The notes under the pieces are model-generated. The model was given only the letters and a program-made list of their open reading frames with translations. It was not told the DNA's origin and did no database searches. Position numbers and translations under genes: made by a program. Positions 46,740 through 57,479 of a DNA stretch of 64,000 nt are shown piece by piece (the stretch's first letter is position 1; each line of letters starts with the position of its first letter). This DNA is from Ochotona curzoniae (Eukaryota > Chordata > Mammalia > Lagomorpha > Ochotonidae), in assembly GCF_017591425.1 (NCBI RefSeq), contig NW_024465885.1, positions 33,054,501-33,118,500 of the forward strand. Direction: 5' to 3'.

Positions 46740-47110
46740 ATTTAACACTAGGCAAGTGTCACACTGTTGCAACAAAATCAGTTAATTGATGGTGGGCATC
46801 CTGGAATTGGTTAATGACACACTTATGTTAAATATGCTAGCATGCCTGCAGTGTTGCTTATTCTATTTTGTTTGTTTGTTTGTGTATTTGTTTGTTTAGA
46901 TGGGGAGATAGGCAGACGCCAGCACAGCAGCAGGCAGGGTCTGGGGGCCTATGTGCAAGAGCGCATGGGTCCTGGGGAGGCAGGCAGGGCTCCAGGCTGT
47001 CATAGCACATCACCAGAGAACAGACATAAGGATCCAGCTGCTCCTGAGCAGGGATTGTGGAATGCTCAGGGAAAAGTGTCTGGGGTGTATGAGAGGGAGG
47101 AATGAAGAGG
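46740..47110 (+). mobile_element. L1 5' end fragment, sense (second copy)
   Basis: Shares 'aggcaagtgt', 'gcatcctgg', 'ttggttaa' and then 'agcacagcagcaggcagggt' with 43880-44230, in the same order and orientation. A (TTTG)n tract (about 46868-46890) is present only in this copy. An 87-codon frame here is incidental. Confidence 0.55.
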
Positions 47111-47699
47111 GAGAAAATAACAGGTGAAGGGTGACATTCAAGATGTTGGAGTCAAGAACTGAAGCCAAAACTCAAAGCTCAGATACTCTAATGTGAAACA
47201 CAGGGATGTTAAGTGCTAAATACCCACTTCCATCACCTGTATTTTGATAGCAAAATGGTTTGATTTCTAAATTAAAGTATAATATTGTGAAAATATTCTG
47301 TTAACAGTTCGAATGTAAATGTAAATATTGTTTAGAATTTTATAGATTATTCTCAGAATAGCAGTTATACATTATATGCTGTTTCCTTTGTATCGATGTC
47401 TATAACCAATATTTAAAAGCGATTTGGCAGTAATATTTTAATTTCAGATCTACCATCAAAGAGAGATGAAGAAATGAAGAGAACTGGGTTTTCCATCAAA
47501 AATATAAATTATCAATGAAATTTCAGTATTAGCACAAGAATAAATACAACTCTTCTTAAATTCTTTCTTGGAAAATGGTACTTTGAAAAATTTATAAGCC
47601 AAGCACAAAATCTCTGGCAATTGTGTTTCTTTGTATATGGATAATCTTCAGTGTTTTCCCTTGAAGTGGAAGAGAATACTTGAAGTTACTTAAACTTTG
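47111..47699. other. AT-rich noncoding DNA
   Basis: Nothing recognised. Confidence 0.5.
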
Positions 47700-48250
47700 T
47701 CGTTGGTTAAAATATGCTATATGTGTTTACCCATCTGTTTTATGCACGTTTAAAACACACCCACTGTATTCCTGCATAGGTTCTGTAACACGGAAATGCA
47801 CACAAAGCTTCCCTTGAACTAAAACCATTTAGCATCAATTAGGCAATTTGAATGCAGGCATATTTTTATACTGTGTAAACAATTAAAGCAGTGAGATTGC
47901 ATCATAATTATCTCCAATCGCGTCTTTGTTGTTCTATGCAAATTTACATGAAATTCTGTCTCCAGTTTTAATATTATTCCGGTATTCACTTAATATTTAT
48001 TCTTCAAAATAGGCAATCTTTTGTTTAGAAGCAAACAATAAAGCAAAACAGCCCCCATTTGGAGTGCAAAAGATTATCTATTTCTAATACATTTTATATT
48101 GGAGATCACGTTTTGGCCTAATTCGCACTCACTTACAAGGGAATCCACACACTTTCTTTACTTTTAGCTTTACAAACACTAGAGGTAGAGCTAGATAACA
48201 ATTTTGTGTTTTCTTTCACACATTTATTCTTCGTAGTTGTTAGTAACATG
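47700..48250. promoter_or_regulatory. Candidate conserved noncoding element(s)
   Basis: No repeat signature, and an AT-rich but motif-dense texture: the octamer ATGCAAAT at about 47937-47944, homeodomain-like 'caattaggcaatttg', 'ctccaatcgcgtctttg', 'ggagatcacgttttggccta'. CpGs persist in several words. Suggestive of enhancer-like constraint; unproven. Confidence 0.3.
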
Positions 48251-49730
48251 TACACTCAGAACTAACACTGTAGGTTGAAATAAAAATTGCTATCTTGAAA
48301 TATAGTTCTTCTCAGAAAATCAGATTTGTATAAACCAGTTTTTAACCTCTTAATGGAAGGACAGATTCTTCAAATTTAATTCAGTCAAATTACAAATTAT
48401 ATTTCTTCCATAACTTGTCTTTACTGCCTCATTCTTGTTAGAATATCCATGATTTCTTCATTTTCCTACTTCATAAATATAGAAGTATTCTTGTATCACC
48501 TTTTCTCATTCTGTGCATTAACTATGCATCAAGTCATTTTCCTCCCAGGGAGTTCTCACATTTAATACCTTCTCTCAATTTACACTTGTACAATCCTAGT
48601 TTAATCAGTCCTAACCTTGGATGTAGAACACGTCAATTATTCCCTAACCATTGTTACAATATTTATAGTTCTAGCAAAATCTTCCAAGCCATGGCCTGGT
48701 TGACCTACATTATATACACATATGACATTTCCTCTCAGCTCTCAAGTAATCTATAACTTTATCTTTCCTCCACACCAGGGTTAACCAGTTAACTAGCAAT
48801 GTATCCTATGATATTCCTTTACACTCAGCTTTTTTCACTCTCTGTGAACTTTTTACATCTCAGCAAGACATTGTCATGCATAATACTTTGAAAAAATTAA
48901 TGCAATGTTTTCTGCTTCAGCTGAATTGTTACTGCAATATGGTATATCTTTTCTATCAGCCCCTTGTGTAATATTGTTAATTGCCAAGTGGAGCTTTGCG
49001 TCCAATCATGGTTCTTTGGTGTGAGGAGTGCTCTGAATGTAGGGTTGCTAGATTTAAGACAAAACATAGGAGTCTGAATTAAATTTTCTTTTATTAATAG
49101 TCACAGATACTGATAAGTATGAATCATGAAGTATTTGAATACGTTTGACTAACAATGATGTATTTTTATATTAAATTTGCAGCTAATTATACATTCTGTG
49201 TCTTATCTGTGAATTCTGTATGTATGATTCATTGTGGAAATACAGAAATGAATGCAGTGGTGAAAAAGCAAATTTGCTAACAGATCTCACAAAATAACAA
49301 CACTAAACAGTTTTTTTTTTCTTTTGTTCTGAAAATAAAGTTCTAATTTTAATCAATGACAATATTTACAAGACGAGGCTTTACAGTTATTTGTAAACAT
49401 ACACACAAGACAAAGACAAGAGCTGCTGGGATGTGTCACGCTAGCCTATTTTCTCTAGAATCCAAACGTTACACACACCAATGAATCTCAGAATAGCAAG
49501 CATGCAAAGATCTGTGATTTTCTTTGGAAATTAAAAATGAACCATCACTGTTGCTGAAAACTGACCCTAACTACTTGGAGAAGTTGTTGTAGAATCCCTG
49601 AACTAGATTGGCTCACCCAATGCCCAGAAAGCCAATCAGAACCATGAGAAAGGCAAGAAATTTGCTATATGTAATTAAGAAAAAAAACATCAATATTCTC
49701 TTTTACTTTCACACCCTCTATGTATGCCGA
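48251..49730. other. Noncoding DNA, possible weak L2 trace
   Basis: 48640-48870 has words loosely like an L2 3' region but is too decayed to call. 49320-49680 is single-copy-looking and includes the 26-bp word (49649-49674) that reappears near 51961. Confidence 0.4.
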
Positions 49731-49811
49731 TGTATATGTGTGTGAGAGAGAGAGTGGAAATGTGTGTGTGCGTGTGTGTGTCTCAGAAAGAGAGAGACAG
49801 AGAGAGAGAAC
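49731..49811. repeat. (TG)n / (AG)n compound microsatellite
   Basis: Interleaved TG runs and AG runs (tgtgtgtgtgcgtgtgtgtg; agagagacagagagagaga). Confidence 0.9.
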
Positions 49812-50721
49812 CATATTGTGAGTAGTTACACTGGAGAGTCACTCCTGGACACAAGGCAAGTCTCAAATCTCAGAGTGTAACTCCCAAGCCCTATTAGCAA
49901 ATTTGAAGCAGCTGCTTAGGAAACTCATTGGCTCATTATCCTGAGAAGACACTTCAGTTACAAATATGACTCACGGACTGTAGTCATGTTGCAGCAATAG
50001 TTAACTGCTATGATGTGCTGACTGTCTGCTACTCCCTTATAGCCTGTTCCATAAATCTCCCTCTGCTCCCTCCAACTGGCTACCGTGTTAAATGCTTTCA
50101 CCACTGGTGATACCAGCCTCAATCAGCTGCTTCCTGTACCAATTCTGTGGTTTACCAATTCTTGGGTTTCTAGTGGTCACAGAGAACAAGCCTCCAACAT
50201 GAAGTAGCAATAACTCTTCCAGATGAATGCATAAATGCCATCATCCTATTGCCAGTTTTAGCCTTTCTTTCTCCTCCATCCCCAGTCCCTGGAGGTAAAG
50301 CTTGCAAAGGCTGAAGCAATGGATACTTTGCAGCCTTAGCCAAACTCAGATGGAATCCAAAGTCCGCATTGGCACAGGATTGGTACCAATCACCAATAGA
50401 AGTGAAAACTCTCTACTTCATCCTTTTTCATTCACATAGATTAAAGCCTACATTTTTCAAATGATAACCCTGTTGAGAACCATCCTGGAATGAAAAACGG
50501 AATGTTTCTAAGGTCAGCACAATGTATTGCTCTTTTTTTTTCCCCCAGACCTGGAGTAGATACCCCAGATTGGAGATTTGGGATCTTTAAAGGAAACATT
50601 AGATCTTCTTTTTAGCAAAAATAGGAAAAGAGAGGGCCAAAATGTAGGATAGCCCCAAAAAATCAGCCACTCATTTAAATGAATATCCTCCCTCTGTTGG
50701 GATGCATCTGAGAGAAGATTT
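49812..50721. other. Balanced-composition noncoding DNA, unclassified
   Basis: About 0.9 kb that is less AT-rich than average. No gene features. Could be a decayed ERV internal region or unique sequence. Confidence 0.4.
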
Positions 50722-51083
50722 CCTCACTGCTTTTTTTTTTTTTTTTAAGATTTATTTTTATTATTTTTTTCATTGGAAAGGCGGATATACAGAGAGGAGA
50801 GACAGAGAGGAAGATCTTCCGTCCGATGATTCACTCCCCAAGTGAGCGCAACGGGCCGATACTATGCCGATCCGAAGCCAGGAGCCTCTTCCGGGTCTCC
50901 CACGCGGGTGCAGGGCCCCAAAGCTTTGGGCCGTCCTCGACTGCTTTCCCAGGCCACAGGCAGGGAGCTGGAAGGGAAGCGGGGCTGCCGGGATTAGAAC
51001 CGGCGCCCATATGGGATCCCGGGCGTGCTAGGCGAGGACCTTTAACCACTTGCGCCACCGCACCGGGCCCCTCACTGCTTTTT
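50722..51083 (-). mobile_element. CSINE, young, antisense, with 13-bp TSD
   Basis: TSD CTCACTGCTTTTT at 50723-50735 and 51071-51083. The body is almost identical to the reverse complement of the 40.3-kb copy, including the '...gataCTATGCCGATCC' variant. One extra T lies in the head (GGACCTTTAACC). Confidence 0.95.
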
Positions 51084-51534
51084 AGGATACCCCTTTCCCT
51101 GGGACACTTTGAAGAGTCAGACAGTACACTTAATCAGGTTCAGCTTAATCGTAAAACCCCCAAAAGAAGTTTCCAGTTGTTCTTTTTCAAGTTCCAATAT
51201 AAAATTCTAGAACTAGAGATCTGTGCTTTTAACAGAACCCTTAGTTGGAATAATGTCTTTTAACTTGATTTCCCTGAAACAACCTTTAAGGTAATTTGTC
51301 TGTTCTCTACTGTCTATTGAATTCTCAATGCCTGGGAAAGCTGAATATTAAAAGAATTAAGATTGCTATCCTGAAAAAGAACCCACAAACCTTCTGAAGA
51401 TTCTTGAGGCTGTCCTTCCTGTCAGTGGTCAAAAAGGTGCAGAAAAGCTGTAAACATCAATAAATAAATTTTAATATGCTATATGCAATAAGCTATGTCT
51501 CTTCATCATTTGTTGAATTTCGTGGTTTTTAAAA
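51084..51534. other. AT-rich noncoding DNA
   Basis: Nothing recognised. Confidence 0.5.
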
Positions 51535-51588
51535 ATGATTCATTTATTTTTATCAGAAATGCAGGTTTATAGAGAGAAGATCTCAGGG
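51535..51588 (-). mobile_element. CSINE tail part, interrupted copy (piece 1)
   Basis: 'gattcatttatttttatcag', 'aaatgcaggtttatagagag' and 'aagatc' form the tail end of an antisense CSINE whose remainder resumes at about 52055. Confidence 0.75.
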
Positions 51589-51961
51589 TTTAGGCCTGCC
51601 AGCAGGACCCGAAGTCACTAAGGGTGAGTCAGATGGTGGCCTTCGGCCGGCCGCAAGAACCACCAGAGACAAGCTGGTGAGGAATGTCCATTTATTACGC
51701 ACAGGTTACAGGTATTAAAGGGTAAGGAAGGGGCAAGCAGGAGGGAGCCTTCCAACAGACTCCATGCCCACGAAACACACTGTAATTGGCTGTATCACAC
51801 ATCTTTTTCTCTACATCATTCGGTCATGTCAGAGGTCATGTTCCAGGTATACTCCCCGTGACCTTCTAGCCATGTTGGAGGTCACAATCCACATGTGTGC
51901 CTGAAAACTGTGCTTCAGGCCATGGGGAAGGTTAGGTTTAAGCCACACCCTCCAGGCAACA
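51589..51961 (-). mobile_element. LTR, ERVK-like, antisense, inserted in a CSINE
   Basis: On the minus strand it begins TGTTGCCTGGAGGGTGTGGC, contains a poly(A) signal in GTAATAAATGG (complement near 51695) and an R/U5-like GC-rich end with 'cggccggcc'. About 370 bp. The 3' end near 51589 lacks a clean CA terminus, so it may be slightly truncated. No internal retroviral sequence. Confidence 0.65.
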
Positions 51962-52037
51962 AAGGCAAGAAATTTGCTATATGTAAATATGTAAATTTGC
52001 TATATGTAAATATGTGGATATGTAAATTTGCTATATA
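51961..52037. repeat. 23-bp tandem repeat at the LTR border
   Basis: The unit 'aaatttgctatatgtaaata'+'tgt' occupies 51970-51992 and 51993-52015, then an 8-base insert and a partial third unit (52024-52037). The first 26 bases (51961-51986) are identical to 49649-49674. Confidence 0.85.
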
Positions 52038-52054
52038 GCAGGGCTGGGGCCTGC

Positions 52055-52345
52055 TATCGCCCACAAGGAGAGACAAAGATCCCTTGGTTCACTGGCCAAG
52101 TGGCTGCAAAAGGCAGAACTGAGCCAATTTTGAAGCCAGGAGCCAAGAGTTTCTTCTATGATTCCCATGCAGGTACAAGGTCCCAAGTCTTTGGGCCATC
52201 CTCGCCTGCTTTTCCAGGGTACGAGCAGTGAGCAGGATGGAAAGTGGAGCAGCTGGGACATGCACCAGTGCCCATATGGCATTTCTGGTTCATGCAAGAT
52301 GAGAACTTTATAGCCACTATGTTACTGAGCAGGGCTCAAGGTTCT
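52055..52345 (-). mobile_element. CSINE, interrupted copy (piece 2)
   Basis: 'aaggagagacaaagatccct', 'tggttcactggccaagtggc', 'ggtcccaagtctttgggcca' and the end 'ttactgagcaggg' continue the antisense CSINE of 51535-51588. A few bases at the break are present on both sides. Confidence 0.8.
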
Positions 52346-52955
52346 TGTTTCCAAATGAAAACCAAGATAGTACTTTTGTTAAAAGTTCTGTGGTACTTTA
52401 GCAGAACTCTAGAAAAATACAAAATTGTGTAAAAATTTTGATAAATTGATAAATACTTAATATTTTCAGTGATATGAGTTGTTGTATATACACTTGTTAT
52501 TTAAAGGAGCAAGATTTATTTAAAATGCTTCAGAATATCTCTGATGTTTATTTAAATCTGCATAGTATTGAAAACTGACAGTTGCTAAAAACAAATGCTT
52601 TTTCACTAACTGAGCTAATTCCTTAGCTTTTTGTCTCATTGAATGTATCTAAATTAGTATATAGCTATGCCTTCATATAACATGAGGTTGCTACTGAGAA
52701 ATAACTCTTACTGTGAAAACAGTAGTGAAATATGAAATGTTTATTTCAACTGAAAATTATTTGCAAATTCCATTACAAGCAATGAAATTTACTGAAACTT
52801 TTTATTTTAAAAATGCAAATTTAATTTTAACTTCCTTAATTTTTCTGAAAAGATAATAATCACATTAGAAGCATGAAGGAAATGTGGAGTAGCTGATATT
52901 CATGAAACTATTCTTCTAGTTTGTAGAGGAAAGACCTTTACATGATTCCCATTAG
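52346..52955. other. AT-rich noncoding DNA
   Basis: Nothing recognised. Confidence 0.5.
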
Positions 52956-52959
52956 TTAA

Positions 52960-53290
52960 AATGCATTTGGGAGGTTGGTATGTCGAGTAGAAGTGACTCC
53001 AGTGGCCTGCCAAAGTCATGCTGACACTCACATTTGGGGATGCTGGATCAAAAAGTCAACACTATGATGATATATTTCCCATGCTATAAATAAAAAGGCC
53101 TAAACTAAAAGCTCCAACCACCCCTCCCCCACCAACTAGTTGTATCACCTTGGAACCTAAGGTTTTGGAGCCAGACCCTGGAGGAGGTGAGGGCCTGGGG
53201 TCTGGCCTGAGCCAGCTTTTCGCATAGGAGCTGAGACTCCCTGCCAATAACTCTTTTTGTTCCTCTAATATCTTTTTGTTTCTGCAACAA
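52960..53290 (+). mobile_element. LTR-like repeat, 5' member of a direct pair
   Basis: Aligns with 55005-55350: 'agaagtgactcc', 'cctgccaaagtcatgctgac', 'gatgctggatca', 'gtcaacactatgatga', and later 'gagactccctgcc', are matched in order. A TATA-like word (gctataaata) is at about 53085. Ends near 'gtttctgcaaca'. Confidence 0.5.
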
Positions 53291-55004
53291 ACCAGAGATG
53301 AGAGTTACGAGGTGCCTGTAAAGCACCAACCCCTGTGGACTCCTGGACTCCTCTATCCGCCTTGGAAAGTCTCTAGCAAGGCTGTCTCACATGGCAGGAC
53401 CCTATGTACCATCTTGCCTTCTTTTCCACGGCCTTTTATTCCCCTATGTCCAAAGGTGGAAGGCTATCTTGTGTTGGCTCTTCCCACTCAGGGATCTGAG
53501 CTGCCACAATTGCTTCTTCCAATCCCAACTCTGACCAGCTTGTGAAGGATACCTCTCATGGGCTCTCAGCCATTGTTGACTCGACTTCCTACCACAATCA
53601 GATGAACAGGAATGTACTACTCACTGCAGGTGATGGGTGAGTGTGACATCTGTCTCTATGGGTCCCTCTCCACACTTCTGCTCCCAACTTACCTTCTGTG
53701 AAAATCCCTGGTAGCAGGTGGAGGAATTCCAAGCAGCCTTGCTGTTGGCTCTGGCCTGCAGCAGGTGGTGGGGATGCCATGCTGGCTCAGTCTAACACCG
53801 TCTTGTGAAGAGCTCAATTTATGAGGTAAACCCCTTTTTGTGTCATTGTCATTCACAATCGTAATTTTAATTCAAAAAATCCCAGAGGCTTAAAAGTTGT
53901 ATCTTTCTATAAAATCCTGCAAGTAGAATGACAGGAAGGTTTAGGAGGATGCAAAGCTTCCTGGTATAAAACTGCAACCAACTGTAATCTTGTGAGCAAG
54001 CTCTGAGAATTCAGGGCAAAGGTCTTGGAGCACTTGAGAGTTGAACTCCTGGGTCAGAACCCAAGTAGGTCACAAGCTGAAAATCCTTTCACTCTGTCTG
54101 GCTTCCAAAGCAGCCATCAGAATGGAGGGGATGGCCTAGGGTCAGCAACATCACTGGTAAAGCTATATATTTCCATCTAGATTCACTGAATGTTCTCTGT
54201 TAATCTTCTCTTCAGACCAGTTCTCCATTCAGTCGAGCCAAGTCATGGCAGTTACAGGATGTGTCCCATGAAGAGTTTCACATCTCTCTTATGATGTCTG
54301 TGCCAGCACCCTGACAAGAAGAGATAGATAGGCCTGGGCCTCACTTACACCTGACCATGTCTTAACACCCACTTTATTATTAAACCCTTCCTGTCAATTT
54401 TGATTTACCTCACAAGAAGAAAACACTTGGACCTTAGGTAGCAGTAAACTTTCCTGTGTCTTCTAGTGGCTTTTCTTTGGGGCCTCAAATTAAATATATC
54501 CTCCAGAACTTGAAGCCAAGGAGTTCTAGGTGGCCATGCATAAAGAAAACCTCAAAAATGATTTCTGCTAGCTGGTAATGCTACCCCCTCAAGGCCATCT
54601 TTTGCGAAGCCCTGATTTGACCATAGGCCTCTACGTTGTTCCTACTCAGCTTGAGAAAGCCAGGGCAATGACCCTAACACCAGACAGAACCCAGAGTTTC
54701 CAGAAGCAGAGGGAGAGAATGAGGGAGCCCAGGATTAGAAGCAGACGAGATTGATCTCATTCCACAGCTCCTTGCTAGCATGTGTACACAAAACAAACCA
54801 GGGTTGTTTTTCTTTGGCATGGTCATACCTGTTTTAATTTGCTCTTTTCAAATTTTGCTTGCTTCACATGGTTTCACTAATCAGTCTTTTAATGAACTCT
54901 TCCTAGGCCAAAACTACCTTCAGCTCATTAATATTCTGGCCTTACCATCCCCATCATAGCTCCTTTTTCAGCTCCAATCAATGCCCACCGATAGCACCAA
55001 GCAA
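53291..55004. mobile_element. Internal segment between the LTR-like pair
   Basis: About 1.7 kb of balanced composition between two related direct repeats. No gag, pol or env protein motif is recognisable in any frame, no clear primer-binding site follows the left repeat and no good polypurine tract precedes the right one. A decayed or non-autonomous ERV is the best fit. Confidence 0.35.
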
Positions 55005-55350
55005 AATAGTTGTAATGTTGGATTGGGCACAGCAGAAATGACTTCACCATCCTGCCCAAGTCAAGCCAACACTCCCATCCAGGAATGTGTGGAATGCTGG
55101 ATCACCCTAATCTTTCCTCAGTATATAAATGTCAACACCCACTGTGATGAGTACCCTGTGCTAAAGATCATAACCCTGCTACCTTCTCCCATTCCCCACA
55201 CCCAAAATGTATAAAAGCCCAGTGCTGTGTGACCTGACTGACCACTTCTTCATGCAGTCACCTTGCCATGAGAAATGGCCTGGGCATTCTCGCACCAGGA
55301 AATTGTTAGACTCCCTCTCTTGACTAATAGAAACATGTGTTTAAACTAAA
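55005..55350 (+). mobile_element. LTR-like repeat, 3' member of a direct pair
   Basis: 'agaaatgacttc', 'cctgcccaagtcaagccaac', 'gaatgctggatca', 'gtcaacacccactgtgatga' and 'tagactccctctc' match the left member at an offset of about 2,046 bp. A promoter-like TATAAAAG lies at about 55212. Divergence between the two is high, so the element is old. Confidence 0.5.
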
Positions 55351-55764
55351 AGTCCCCATTCTTCAACTGCCTCTGAAGCTAACAGAGTTAAAAATCAGAG
55401 AATGACAGAGATTAGCAGTGAGCTCTCATATCTGGTTCTGTTTCCAGATTCTCACAGTGTCTCAATTTGCGCTAATGCTAGAGCTCTAAGCTGGTAACAA
55501 AACCCAAATCTCCCATAAGATCCAAACCCTTATTCATGACTTTTTCCTCAGGATTTATATTTTGGGATCCTATTGTCAAGAAATGAACCATAAATCAAAA
55601 TCTAGGCACTGCAATGTGGGACATGTGTGTCTAAGTCCTAGTAATAATTATGGCTATGGAAGGTTTATGCATTGAGTAGATACTGATAAATGAGTCCAGG
55701 AAATGTGCAAAATGTGTGCTATGTCTTAACTCCTTTTAAGAAAGTTGTGGAGCTTGTGTCTGTG
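55351..55764. other. Noncoding DNA
   Basis: Nothing recognised. Confidence 0.5.
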
Positions 55765-56020
55765 ATGCCAGCATTGCATATAGGCAATATATATTGCCTA
55801 TATACATATATTGCATCTCAACTTCTTACCCAGTTCCCTGCTAATGTGCCTGGTGAAGCAGAAAGTTGCCAAAGTTTTTAGACCCCTGCAACCCAATAGG
55901 AAACGGAGAAAGAAGTTCCTAGCTTCTGGATTTGAAACTTGCAGTGGTTTGGCGAATGAAATAGCAGATGAAACATCAATTCTCTCTCTCTCTCTCTTTG
56001 TAACTCTATGTAAAGTTTTG
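55765..56020 (+). mobile_element. CSINE2-like, diverged, sense, with a palindrome in its head
   Basis: 'gatgccagcattgcatatag', 'ctcaacttcttacccagttc', 'agacccctgcaacccaatag', 'ttcctagcttctggatttga' and (CT)n then 'tttgtaactctatgtaa'. Rabbit-type C repeat order. The position of the 'CATATGGGCGCCGG' block is replaced by a 26-bp palindrome (55778-55803). Confidence 0.7.
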
Positions 56021-57150
56021 TCATGCATAAATGAGATTCTAGCTCATGAATCCAAAATACAGACTCAACACTTATCCAGCCTAAATACTAATTTCCATCA
56101 GTACCACCAAGGCCCTCATCGTCAGTATCAACTTAGCTGCTTTTGTATTTCCTATCTTTCACTTTTTCTCCAGCTTTATCTTATCCTTCTATTGGTAAAA
56201 ATGACAGGTTTGTGGAACAATAATGCACTAGGCTATTTTCTCTATGTATGCTGGTGTTACACTTTCAACCCTCCCTTGGCCTGAATGTTTGCCACACACA
56301 ATTAAGCAGGTGATAGATGAACCCTGGGTTTTTCTGGGATGTAAAATAAAGTATAATGAGTCTGAAAATATTAGCATGCAATATGAATGATGCATCCTTG
56401 CAGACTAGTTTACATTTCTATCAGCCTCAAATTGGTTCTCATTGTTAAGCCATAAACATGTCACAATATTGTTTAACTGTCAACAAAATATATGTTCTTG
56501 CCAAAATAAGCTAAATATAAAAAGTCAATATTATTATATAAGTGTATTCTGTTCACAGGAATGCAAAGTGTAACAATTAATAGATTTTTGTGATAAAATT
56601 GAATTTATAATGCCATGATGAATTACAAAACTGTTTCCATGTTTTGAAAAATTATGTGTTCTTTGCTTGAATCTCTGAAATGTTCATGGCAAAAATAAAT
56701 AAATACTTTAAAGTTACTCAGGTAGAGTTTGGGATTGAACAGATTGTTAGGTTGGACTTCGGTTAACAAAGACAAATGCTGTTTCTAAAAACAACATAAC
56801 ACAATTGAATTTTGCATACATGTGCCTTGTTATTTTTACATATTTCTGTACTTTAGTGGTGGTTTTCATTAGAAAATAAAAAGTGTAATCTACATAAGGA
56901 AAATAATTACATGTTTAAAATTACAAAATGATATTTTATAATTTTCAAATGAGTAGTGAATGCAACTGTCAAGTAACGTATATATTCCTTTAGAAGACTA
57001 GAAATATATATATTCATACATTTATAAATATAGTTTTTTATATATATATATACCCTTTTCCAATCCTGATATGGACCTTAGTAGAAATTCCTCAGAATCA
57101 TTCTAAAACATTTGACAAAAATGTTATCACAATTTTAATATTTATTCTAT
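56021..57150. other. AT-rich single-copy-looking DNA
   Basis: No recognised element. TA-rich runs at about 57006-57052. A 157-codon frame (55811-56284) starts inside the SINE and is not a gene. Confidence 0.5.
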
Positions 57151-57479
57151 CAATTCTAAAATTTCTTTTTTTTAAAGATTTATTTTTATTATTTTTTTTT
57201 ATTGGAAAGGCAGATATACAGAGAGGAGAGACAGAGAAGAAGATCTTCCGTCCAATGATTCACTCCCCAAGTGAGCACAACGGCCCATGCTATGCCAATC
57301 CGAAGCCAGGAGCCTCTTCTGGGTCTCCCATGCGGGTGCAGGGTGCCTTCCCAGGCCACAGACAGGGAGCTGGAAGGGAAGTGGGGCTGCTGGGATAGAA
57401 CCGGCGTCCATATGGGATCCCACGCATGCAAGGACCTTAACCACTGCACCACCGCTCTGGGCCCCAATTCTAAAATTTC
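57151..57479 (-). mobile_element. CSINE, young, antisense, perfect 15-bp TSD, internal deletion
   Basis: TSD CAATTCTAAAATTTC at 57151-57165 and 57465-57479. The block 'cccaaagctttgggccgtcc' plus neighbouring bases is missing between 'gggtgcagggt' and 'gccttcccaggcc', so the copy is shorter by some 30 bp. Confidence 0.95.

Noticed and set aside
53291..55004. Possible host gene exons between the LTR-like repeats
   Set aside because: Frames are short on both strands, lack recognisable domains and show no consistent splice-site pairs.
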